This document shows positions 14,390 through 20,555 of a DNA stretch of 45,813 nt, one piece after another. The notes under the pieces are model-generated. The model did not search any database. It was not told where the DNA came from and saw nothing but the letters and a program-made list of their open reading frames with translations. Each line of letters opens with the position of its first letter. Positions within the stretch are counted from its first letter, which is position 1. The position numbers were made by a program, and so were the translations under genes. This DNA is from a virus, in IMG/VR virus record IMGVR_UViG_3300020005_000010, positions 1 through 45,813 of that record. The stretch is one strand, 5' to 3'.

Positions 14390-14597
14390 AGAATGGCCTG
14401 ATCGTAAAGTTATATCTTATGAGCAAGTTGAAAATACATTTGACAGTGAGTTGTATGCCGTCAAGAAAATACTTGAATGTGGTCATTGGTTAGTAGCAAC
14501 TGGTAAATTTGTTATTGACTCCGGCTACACTAAATGCAAGAAATGCTACGAAGAATCCCAAAGAGTTACAGCAAAGTCAAGATTAAAAGGTTACTAG
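14358..14597 (+). CDS. Zinc-ribbon protein (79 aa)
   Basis: C-G-H...C-K-K-C (ECGHWLVATGKFVIDSGYTKC) forms a clear zinc-binding ribbon with a beta hairpin between ligands. ATG 14358 was chosen; the frame opens at 14334. It overlaps the previous and next frames, as is usual in this cluster. Function is unknown. Confidence 0.62.
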   Translation: MKFQKDNNLIEEWPDRKVISYEQVENTFDSELYAVKKILECGHWLVATGKFVIDSGYTKCKKCYEESQRVTAKSRLKGY

Positions 14598-14689
14598 CCG
14601 GGCTGTGTATTCAATGTGGTAGGAATAGAGTAAAGAAATATAGATGGTGTTTGTTCTGTAGAACATACTATAACTGGAACGGACGTTAA
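14543..14689 (+). CDS. Small zinc-ribbon protein (48 aa)
   Basis: ATG 14543 opens a 48-codon frame with two CxxC knuckles (CIQC and CLFC) 10 residues apart in a basic background (NRVKKYRW). It fills the DNA between 14,597 and 14,689, and its TAA overlaps the next ATG (TAATG). The ribbon and the tight junction support it despite the weak ribosome-binding site. Confidence 0.58.
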   Translation: MLRRIPKSYSKVKIKRLLAGLCIQCGRNRVKKYRWCLFCRTYYNWNGR

Positions 14690-14886
14690 TGGAATGCAAC
14701 AAGTTCAAACTACAGTATGGATTGAAATATGTTCCTTGCTGTGAATCATGCCATGAAGATGATAGTTCTGGGTTTGGCGAAGATTTATGGTTTGAGGTAG
14801 AAGGTATAGACTGGAATATTTGTTGCCGGCTAATAGTAGCATATGAACTTAGACCTACTCAAAAAACTAACGAGATTAGCAAATAA
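14689..14886 (+). CDS. Cys-rich small protein (65 aa)
   Basis: PCCESCHEDD near residue 16 and NICCRL near residue 44 supply five cysteines for a probable metal site. The arrangement C-C-x-x-C-H followed later by I-C-C recurs in small phage proteins. TAATG start; it overlaps the next gene by 44 bp. No function is assigned. Confidence 0.58.
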   Translation: MECNKFKLQYGLKYVPCCESCHEDDSSGFGEDLWFEVEGIDWNICCRLIVAYELRPTQKTNEISK

Positions 14887-15349
14887 TAACCCTAACGATA
14901 ATGAAGCTAATTTAGCCGCTCGTAAAGTATGTAAGATGCTAGAAGCAAGTAATTGGTCATTACCAATATTACCACCAGTTAAACAAGCAGAAAAAGTGAG
15001 AACGTGGGCTGATGTAAAGAGATCTGAAGAACCATTTTTTAAGTCTAGACCGCAATCTTCAAATAATGACCATTTTAAGAATTTCTGGGATCAATATGTT
15101 AAGAATATGACTCCAGAAGAAAGAGCAAGATGGAATAAAGAGACGAAAGGAACTTGGGATATTCCATTTAAAGATGGTAAATATAAATCACCATTTGAGA
15201 CTGCTCAAAGAAAGGAGAGGGAGAAGAAAGAAAAGAGAATGCTTGAGTGTACTAGATGTCATCAGATGAAAGAAACAGCGTACGTGGGTAATCTCTATGT
15301 TTGCATCGATTGCTACTGGGTAGAATATGAGTCCAAAAAGGGGAAATAA
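14843..15349 (+). CDS. DUF2786-like protein with zinc ribbon (168 aa)
   Basis: The amino part (LLKKLTRLANNNPNDNEANLAARKVCKML) matches the DUF2786 pattern of a helical repeat with N-E-A-x-x-A-A. The middle is charged and probably extended, with FWDQYVKNMTPEERARW resembling a short helix. The end is a zinc ribbon (CTRC...CIDC). Function is unknown; DUF2786 proteins are often near nucleic-acid genes. It precedes the beta-helix gene with a one-base overlap. Confidence 0.6.
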   Translation: MNLDLLKKLTRLANNNPNDNEANLAARKVCKMLEASNWSLPILPPVKQAEKVRTWADVKRSEEPFFKSRPQSSNNDHFKNFWDQYVKNMTPEERARWNKETKGTWDIPFKDGKYKSPFETAQRKEREKKEKRMLECTRCHQMKETAYVGNLYVCIDCYWVEYESKKGK

Positions 15350-16653
15350 TGGCCACACAAGAACAGATTGTAGTTGAACTAAAAAAAGCACAGGATACAA
15401 TCGGCAGTGCAATAGCAATGGTCAATGAGACCCAATTTCCATCTGATGAAATCATAGTTAAGAATGGTGACAATTTACTTAATTTAATCCAAGATAATCA
15501 AGAAGATTCAATATTTAATTTAGATGCTGATTTCGTTCAGGATGTTGGGCAGTGTATTATTCCAAAGCCATGTACTATTAAATCTCCAGGTACAGCTAAA
15601 TTAGTCAACGCTTCTATTGATGCTCGTCCAAGAGATGTTAAGTTTTTTGGCATTGTGATGGATGGGCATAAAGAAGTAACTATTCTGATTACTGGTCCAC
15701 GTACATTTGTTGAAGACTGTACATTAAATGGTAGTCCTCTAACTCAGCATCGTGGTATTCTCTGTAATACTGAAGGATGCAGAATCCTTAGTACAAGAAT
15801 TCTAAATATCTTCATGTCCAATGATACACAGGCAATTGCTGGATTTGCTGGTACAAAGGATTTGATTGTTAGTGATTGCGAATTAGAGGCATCTGGTGAG
15901 AACATCATGTTTGGTGGTGATACTACGCCATCAGATGATGCTATTCCAAATGGTATTCTGATTAGAAATTCTCACCTGTTCAAAAATCCGAGTTGGAGAG
16001 CAGATACCAATGCAGGATGCAAGAATTTATTTGAACTTAAAGAGTGTCGTAATCTTCTGATGGAAGGTTGCAATCTCGAATATTCATTTGTTGATGGACA
16101 GATTGGATATGGTATTGTTCTATCTGTACGTAATCAGTATGGGCGTTCTCCATGGGCTACAATTCAGAATATTACAATTCAAGATAATAATCTTAGCCAC
16201 ATGGCGGGTGGATTATCTATATTAGGTCGGGATGATACAGTTAAGAATGGAGTTAGATATCCATCAGTTACGATGAACAATGTACTTGTCAGAAAAAATA
16301 ACTTTACTGATATTGATCCATCTAAGTATGGTAATAATGGCCGTACAGTGTTTGTCAGTGGCGGTCCAATTAATCTAAGCCTTGAAGAAAATTATTTTGA
16401 TGGTGCTAATCTTAGCCAGGCTATGATATTCGATAGGTGCGGTGATCCGTATCTTGAGAAATCAGAAAATTTGAGGGTTATCAAGAATAGATTTGTTGAG
16501 GGTTATTATGGTATGATGGCACAGGATGGTCCTGGTCTTGGTGAAGTTGCAATTAACTTTGCAGCACCTGGATACAATTGGACTGAGAATGTTGTTAAAA
16601 AGAGTGGGTTCCGTAATATCAAGTGGCCAACCAGCACAATCTTTGAGCAGTAG
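15349..16653 (+). CDS. Right-handed beta-helix protein, possible tailspike/depolymerase
   Basis: After a helical lead (EQIVVELKKAQDTIGSAIAMV) the 434 residues show the repetitive strand pattern of pectate-lyase-like beta-helices: successive rungs such as RTFVEDCTL, RILSTRIL, KDLIVSDCEL, PNGILIRNSHLF, NLLMEGCNLEYS, TIQNITIQDNNL, NNVLVRKNNFTD and NLRVIKNRFVEG, each with Asn/Asp turns. This fold is usual in phage tailspikes and polysaccharide lyases. It is odd here because it lies in the left arm with replication genes and on the opposite strand from all virion genes. It may be a free enzyme, a late-added fibre or a host-surface modifier. Confidence 0.75.
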   Translation: MATQEQIVVELKKAQDTIGSAIAMVNETQFPSDEIIVKNGDNLLNLIQDNQEDSIFNLDADFVQDVGQCIIPKPCTIKSPGTAKLVNASIDARPRDVKFFGIVMDGHKEVTILITGPRTFVEDCTLNGSPLTQHRGILCNTEGCRILSTRILNIFMSNDTQAIAGFAGTKDLIVSDCELEASGENIMFGGDTTPSDDAIPNGILIRNSHLFKNPSWRADTNAGCKNLFELKECRNLLMEGCNLEYSFVDGQIGYGIVLSVRNQYGRSPWATIQNITIQDNNLSHMAGGLSILGRDDTVKNGVRYPSVTMNNVLVRKNNFTDIDPSKYGNNGRTVFVSGGPINLSLEENYFDGANLSQAMIFDRCGDPYLEKSENLRVIKNRFVEGYYGMMAQDGPGLGEVAINFAAPGYNWTENVVKKSGFRNIKWPTSTIFEQ

Positions 16654-16662
16654 GAGGATACA

Positions 16663-16779
16663 ATGGCTAGAACTACACCTGAACTCCAGAAGCAGATAGA
16701 TGAATTGGACAAGGAAACAGAACAGGTTAAAGAGAAGATAAAACAAGAAGAAAAAGATAAGAAAAAGAAGGAGAAATGA
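16663..16779 (+). CDS. Coiled-coil micro-protein (38 aa)
   Basis: A strong TAGGAGG site 7 bp before ATG 16663 supports translation. The product is a lysine/glutamate-rich coiled coil (MARTTPELQKQIDELDKETE). Its TGA overlaps the next ATG. It directly follows the beta-helix gene and could act with it. Confidence 0.65.
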   Translation: MARTTPELQKQIDELDKETEQVKEKIKQEEKDKKKKEK

Positions 16780-17138
16780 TGAATAATGAGAAATTTAGAG
16801 ATTCTGTTTTAAGGACAGCTAGAACTAGATTCAGAACTCTCAATGATTATGAGATGCAATTAGGTAATGCTTCATCTGGATTGTCTGGTGAGGCAGGAGA
16901 GGTTCTAGAAGATATCAAGAAGTTTCTATATCATGATATTCCATTAGATATAGATAGGTTAACAAAAGAGCTTGGTGATGCTAGATTCTATCTAACTTGG
17001 TTAGAAATACTTCTAGGTCTTACAGCAGAGGAAACTCAGGAGAATAATGCGAAAAAGCTTCGAGAGAGATATCCTGAAGGCTTTAAGCCAGGAGGTGGCA
17101 TTCGAGAACCAAGAACAGGGGCAGGTTCTCTTGACTAG
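16779..17138 (+). CDS. MazG-like nucleotide pyrophosphohydrolase
   Basis: GLSGEAGEVLEDIKKFLYHD and TKELGDARFYLTWLEILLGL supply the E-x-x-E and E-x-x-D metal-binding helices of all-alpha MazG NTP pyrophosphohydrolases, followed by AEETQENNAKKLRERYPEGF, a standard ending in this family. Length (119) is typical of phage members. These enzymes hydrolyse non-canonical or alarmone-type nucleotides and can clean the dNTP pool. ATG 16779 has AGGAG 5 bp upstream; ATG 16776 is the alternative. Confidence 0.85.
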   Translation: MNNEKFRDSVLRTARTRFRTLNDYEMQLGNASSGLSGEAGEVLEDIKKFLYHDIPLDIDRLTKELGDARFYLTWLEILLGLTAEETQENNAKKLRERYPEGFKPGGGIREPRTGAGSLD

Positions 17139-17478
17139 AAACGGTTCGCCTGAGTTTTATAAGTTATTAGAGGAAATGGCAGATACTCACGATAAGAAAT
17201 CACATGACTATGCATCGAATAACAATCCATACGGTAATTATCTCTTTGCAGGTCAGGTGGCTACTCTTTTTGCACACAGTTCACAAGATGCTGGTTTTGT
17301 TGGCAGACTCGCTGAAAAGCTATATAGAATTGCGAGCCTCGAATCTACTGGCAAAGAACCAAAGAATGAAACAATCGAGGACACAGAAAAAGACATCCTA
17401 GTAATCACAGCACTGTGGATAACTTCTCGGAGGGAACGTCGTGCTAAGAGGCAAAATCAAGACTCTAAAGTCAAATAA
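17128..17478 (+). CDS. Conserved phage protein, Nmad1/DUF1599-like (weak)
   Basis: The segment LLEEMADTHDKKSHDYASNNNPYGNY then GRLAEKLYRIASLE resembles helical phage proteins associated with nucleotide metabolism (H-D-K-K-x-x-D-Y motif of DUF1599 type), but the match is loose. I prefer TTG 17128 with CAGG 5 bp upstream; the frame also opens at ATG 17047 or GTG 17095, which would overlap the MazG-like gene further. Its neighbour suggests a nucleotide-pool role. Confidence 0.55.
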   Translation, partial: LLTRNGSPEFYKLLEEMADTHDKKSHDYASNNNPYGNYLFAGQVATLFAHSSQDAGFVGRLAEKLYRIASLESTGKEPKNETIEDTEKDILVITALWITSRRERRAKRQNQDSKVK

Positions 17479-17680
17479 AGCATTTGGATTTATTACTATG
17501 AATACTGGAATTGATGAGTATTTCTTCCATAGAGATGACTTCCAGGGTCACTGGGATGATTTATGTACAGACTTTGATGGAGGTGGTCAAATAGAAGTTA
17601 CATTCGAGCCGGATTCAACTACGAAAGGATTACGTGCTCGTAACGTAAGCAGAATTGATTATCCTAATCAAGCTGCATGA
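17441..17680 (+). CDS. Cold-shock domain protein
   Basis: GKIKTLKSNKAFGFIT and DEYFFHRDDF match RNP1 (K-x-F-G-F-I) and RNP2 (x-F-F-H) of CspA-type OB folds; TFEPDSTTKGLRARNVSR completes the fifth strand. At 79 residues it is a single domain. GTG start 17441 has GGAGGG about 7 bp upstream. It should bind single-stranded nucleic acid, probably mRNA, in the host cytoplasm. Confidence 0.88.
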   Translation: MLRGKIKTLKSNKAFGFITMNTGIDEYFFHRDDFQGHWDDLCTDFDGGGQIEVTFEPDSTTKGLRARNVSRIDYPNQAA

Positions 17681-17686
17681 ATTAAC

Positions 17687-17884
17687 ATGGCTATTGGGGA
17701 TATCTACATTTGTCCGTTCTGTGGCGACACCTTTGAGAAGGTAATAGAGGATGAGGACGCTAGAAAGGAGTTTGAAATTAATTTCCCAGGAGCTAATTGG
17801 GATGAGAGAATTACAATATGTGATGACTGTTACAATGAGACAGTTATCCCAAATTTGTTTGGTGACAACTTAACGAAACACTGA
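17687..17884 (+). CDS. Small zinc-binding protein (65 aa)
   Basis: CPFC near residue 9 and CDDC near residue 45 form a zinc ribbon separated by an acidic helix (EKVIEDEDARKEFEINF). No further identity. It lies between the cold-shock and Acb2-like genes. Confidence 0.62.
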   Translation: MAIGDIYICPFCGDTFEKVIEDEDARKEFEINFPGANWDERITICDDCYNETVIPNLFGDNLTKH

Positions 17885-17891
17885 GGTTAAA

Positions 17892-18119
17892 ATGCCGATT
17901 GATAAGCCGTACGAGTATCACAAGCCATCGACTGATGGAATGAGCAGGATAAATAGACTACGTGAAGCATTCTCGTTTGTTGAGAGAGAAATTCAGGAAT
18001 GCTGTAAGGATTCACGTCAAAAATCTATTGCTATCACGAACAATGAACAGACCGCTATGTGGGCTATTAAAGCAGTTGTGTTCAATGACCCGGATAGCGT
18101 TCCTGAAACAAAAGATTAA
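17892..18119 (+). CDS. Acb2-like anti-CBASS cyclic-nucleotide sponge
   Basis: The 75-residue product has two helices around SRQKSIAIT (residues 41-49) followed by E52 and M-W-A at 56-58. This is the S-R-E-K-S-x-A-x-T-x-x-E-x-x-x-M-W-A signature of the Acb2/Tad1 hairpin family, whose phage members (Acb2; Vs.4 of T4) assemble as small oligomers that sequester CBASS cyclic oligonucleotides. GAGGT lies 6 bp before the ATG. Deviations (Gln for Glu in SRQK, Asn-Asn before E52) leave ligand range open. It sits at the distal end of the left arm among accessory genes. Confidence 0.75.
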   Translation: MPIDKPYEYHKPSTDGMSRINRLREAFSFVEREIQECCKDSRQKSIAITNNEQTAMWAIKAVVFNDPDSVPETKD

Positions 18120-18120
18120 A

Positions 18121-18363
18121 ATGGCGAAGAATCAAGAAAGAGAAGAATTACAAAGATTAGCTGAAATGTTTCCTAGAGCACGTAGACAGTTTGAAATGGA
18201 AGTAGAAGCTACGTGTTTAGAAATAACTAATATAGCACAGCAAATATCTAGTGCTATAGGAGAAGTCTCTATTGATGAAGCAAAAGATGCTATCATTAGA
18301 GAATTTTCTGAGAGATTAAAAGGAGAAAAGTCTTACTCAGAGTTTACTGGTAAAAAGAAATAG
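18121..18363 (+). CDS. Helical hypothetical protein (80 aa)
   Basis: ATG 18121 follows the previous TAA closely. The product is all helical (EREELQRLAEMFPRARRQFEMEVEATCLEITNIAQQI in outline) with a basic tail. An open frame further upstream overlaps the Acb2-like gene and was not used. No function is assigned. Confidence 0.6.
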   Translation: MAKNQEREELQRLAEMFPRARRQFEMEVEATCLEITNIAQQISSAIGEVSIDEAKDAIIREFSERLKGEKSYSEFTGKKK

Positions 18364-18369
18364 GAAAGG

Positions 18370-18452
18370 GCCGGGTTGGCGGAATGGCAGACGCATTGGA
18401 CTTAAAATCCAAGGTAGGAAACTACGTGAGGGTTCGACTCCCTCACCCGGCA
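18370..18452 (+). tRNA. tRNA-Leu(UAA)
   Basis: All arms fold: acceptor GCCGGGT with ACCCGGC (7 perfect pairs), D stem GCG/CGC, anticodon stem TTGGA/TCCAA with loop CTTAAAA (anticodon TAA, 18403-18405), a long class II variable arm (GTAG-gaaa-CTAC), and T arm GAGGG-TTCGACT-CCCTC. The discriminator is A and the CCA is not encoded. It reads UUA, a leucine codon used often in this AT-rich phage, so it probably supplements the host supply. No integrase is present, so it is not evidently an attachment site. Confidence 0.97.
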
Positions 18453-18461
18453 AATTTAATT

Positions 18462-18554
18462 ATGGAAAAGAAGCCATTTTTTCAATATGGGTTCTGGTGG
18501 CATTGGGACGAGAAACGTAAAGATTGGTTTATTGGTCCATATCCTTGGAATTAA
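18462..18554 (+). CDS. Trp-rich micro-protein (30 aa)
   Basis: ATG 18462 to TAA 18552-18554 encodes MEKKPFFQYGFWWHWDEKRK then DWFIGPYPWN, with five tryptophans. Directly downstream is a GGAG site and another ATG, so this DNA looks used. No homolog is recognised. Confidence 0.4.
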   Translation: MEKKPFFQYGFWWHWDEKRKDWFIGPYPWN

Positions 18555-18563
18555 GGAGAAATA

Positions 18564-18730
18564 ATGGGAGAAGTATTCTACTCGAATATAGTTAATAAAA
18601 AGAATCTTGGCTGATTGCAATCTCTGGTGCCGTAGCTTGCAGTTTTCTCGGAGCAACTGCAGCCAATCCATTTTTCCAGAGTTACCAATGCACTTACGCC
18701 GGGGGTTTTCCGGACCAAGACAATAATTAG
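18564..18730 (+). pseudogene. Small lipoprotein-like gene split by -1 frameshift
   Basis: ATG 18564 (GGAG 7-10 bp upstream) opens MGEVFYSNIVNKK and stops at TGA 18612-18614. In the -1 frame from 18602 a 42-codon frame continues with ESWLIAISGAVAC, a hydrophobic core ending in an A-V-A-C lipobox, then SFLGATAANPFF and a second Cys, stopping at TAG 18728-18730. That frame has no start codon of its own because TAA TAA precedes it. Joined at the A5G run (18597-18602) the product would be about 55 residues with KK, a hydrophobic core and a lipobox, like a small Rz1-type lipoprotein. It may be frameshifted, a homopolymer sequencing error or broken. Confidence 0.5.
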
Positions 18731-19005
18731 TTACCCCAGATAATACAATCTGTATCGTCTCTCTGAGCACCACTAACAGGCTTTACACTATCTCCACCAG
18801 CGTGCTTATTAGCCTCGTCGTGGTGCTTTTTGTGTTCTTCTTCAGTCGTTAAGGTGTCCTTATGGACCAATTCACACTTCTCTGCATTATGAAATTCGAC
18901 TCCAATTGCAGCACCTGTAACCTTAACGACCTTTCCATTGGGAGTCTTAACTTTGTCACCAATCGAAATAGTACGACCTAGGCAATCGATAATACTCCTA
19001 GCCAT
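18727..19005 (-). CDS. SH3/KOW-like domain hypothetical protein (92 aa)
   Basis: The opening IDCLGRTISIGDKVKTPNGKVVKVTGAAIGVEF has the G-D-x-V and alternating strand pattern of small SH3-like barrels, then an acidic/His-rich tail (EEEHKKHHDEANKHAGG). It is the last gene of the late operon; its stop overlaps the stop of the convergent left-arm frame. Possible metal binding by the His cluster is inference. Confidence 0.6.
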   Translation of the reverse strand: MARSIIDCLGRTISIGDKVKTPNGKVVKVTGAAIGVEFHNAEKCELVHKDTLTTEEEHKKHHDEANKHAGGDSVKPVSGAQRDDTDCIIWGN

Positions 19006-19020
19006 CTAACACCTCCTATA

Positions 19021-19197
19021 CTACATTTTCGGAAGGGGAATATCAGCTATTCCAAAGAGTCTCATTAGATAGACGATTAAGACAATGGCTACAATAACAT
19101 AGATAATAGTCTTAAAGATTGGGGGCATAGGAATATACGTTGTAATTAGATATACAATCAGTCCAACCAGAGCCAACGTCAAAATCAAAGCAATCAT
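19021..19197 (-). CDS. Thivi_2564-like small membrane protein (58 aa)
   Basis: Two hydrophobic segments flank a short loop: IALILTLALVGLIVYLITTYIPM and then TIIYVIVAIVLIVYLMRLFGI. The pattern Y-I-P-M...I-I-x-V-I-V...L-x-R-x-F-G-I matches the Thivi_2564 family of two-helix membrane proteins frequently carried by phages. ATG 19195-19197 overlaps the end of the preceding late gene. A holin or other lysis role is possible but unproven. Confidence 0.68.
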   Translation of the reverse strand: MIALILTLALVGLIVYLITTYIPMPPIFKTIIYVIVAIVLIVYLMRLFGIADIPLPKM

Positions 19198-20555
19198 TTT
19201 TTCGGTCCTTTCGGTCTATGCCCTACTCCATATTCTTTAGCAGTTCCTTGAAAACCTGGATATTCTCTACGCTTTGGGTCAACTTGACGAGTAGCCGTTA
19301 CCTTGCCACCATTATCTTCTAATCTGATAAACGTGCCATCAGCTTTCTGAATACCATAGGTTTCTCCTCGACCAGGTACGAAATCTACAGCATCAGGTCC
19401 AATTAACGGTCTTACATTACCAGCATGGTCATACACTACGTATTGCTCTCCACGTGTAGCCATTGACTTTACACGATTCATAGCTTCTACACTAGCAGCA
19501 GATTCACCGCTAGCATTATTGCTTAATTCAGGAATTGCCTCATCAGCAACTTTAACTTCTTTATCAGCTAATTTGAATTTCTCAAGAATAGCATCAATTT
19601 CAGGATCTCCTGTCATAGGAGCATTAGCCGGTCTTAATACTTGTTGAGTAAACTTAGTATTACTACCAGCACCACTTCCATTAGTGTTTAACTTGGTTGG
19701 ATGAGCACTAGACGGAGTAGGATTGGGTGGTTTAGTAGTAGTTGCAGTTTGCTGAGGAAGTCTAGTAGTTGTACTCGTAGGCGGATTTGGAGTAAATGAA
19801 TTAGGATTAGCAGGTGCAGATAATTTAGGTGGAATATTAGAATGTGCTCCATAACGCTGCATTGCCTGACCAGCATCCTCTACGTAACTACCAGCACCCT
19901 TTTCAAGTATTCTAGTTAGTCTGGGTTCAAATAACCTGGGAATAGCAGCAGACATAGGTTGATGCTTCTGCATCATTCTGCCAGCCCATTCAACAGGTTT
20001 ACCAGTTTGTCTAATAGCAGCCGGTATATGTGGAGAAAGACCAGCCATTACAGCAGGCTGACCAGTTAACTGACCTGTAGTACGACCAAATCCTTCAGGA
20101 TCACTACCAGCACTTAAGATAGAATTACCAATGCTTCTAGCACCTTGAGCCATTCCTCTACCAACAGCTAATGGGTCAGTAACAGCTCCAGCTACCTTAC
20201 TACCATAACCAATAGGGTCAGATAACACATCACCAGCAAAGCTAGCCGTATTGCCTACCATGCCAGCAATAGATGATGGAATATCTAATGTAGCACCCTT
20301 AGCGTATCCTTTGGCTCCTTCTACACCGGCTTTTAATGCTTCTCCACCACCAAAAGGATTGACAGAATTCCAGACACCACCCCAAAAGGTATCCGGACCT
20401 TTATATACATCTCCTACAAATTTATTACGCTCAGATGCAGCAGCTACATCATTCTTTTGTGAATCATATGAATTAATAAGTTCATCTAAATCATCATCAG
20501 TTCCGCCAGCTTCCATTAACTGTTGAACTAAACCTTCAAGTTCAGGATCAGGCAT
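19194..20555 (-). CDS. Internal virion/ejection-type protein (453 aa)
   Basis: The amino half after an acidic lead is Gly/Ala-rich with amphipathic segments (GMVGNTASFAGDVLSDPIGYGSKVAGAV), suited to membrane insertion; the middle is a Pro/Thr linker (TSTTTRLPQQTATTTKPPNPTP). The carboxy part is a compact alpha/beta segment with GRGETYGIQKADGTFIRLEDNGG. Position at the distal end of the late operon with two other Ala/Gly-rich genes matches the internal core proteins of podoviruses. No enzymatic motif is recognised. Confidence 0.55.
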   Translation of the reverse strand: MPDPELEGLVQQLMEAGGTDDDLDELINSYDSQKNDVAAASERNKFVGDVYKGPDTFWGGVWNSVNPFGGGEALKAGVEGAKGYAKGATLDIPSSIAGMVGNTASFAGDVLSDPIGYGSKVAGAVTDPLAVGRGMAQGARSIGNSILSAGSDPEGFGRTTGQLTGQPAVMAGLSPHIPAAIRQTGKPVEWAGRMMQKHQPMSAAIPRLFEPRLTRILEKGAGSYVEDAGQAMQRYGAHSNIPPKLSAPANPNSFTPNPPTSTTTRLPQQTATTTKPPNPTPSSAHPTKLNTNGSGAGSNTKFTQQVLRPANAPMTGDPEIDAILEKFKLADKEVKVADEAIPELSNNASGESAASVEAMNRVKSMATRGEQYVVYDHAGNVRPLIGPDAVDFVPGRGETYGIQKADGTFIRLEDNGGKVTATRQVDPKRREYPGFQGTAKEYGVGHRPKGPKK

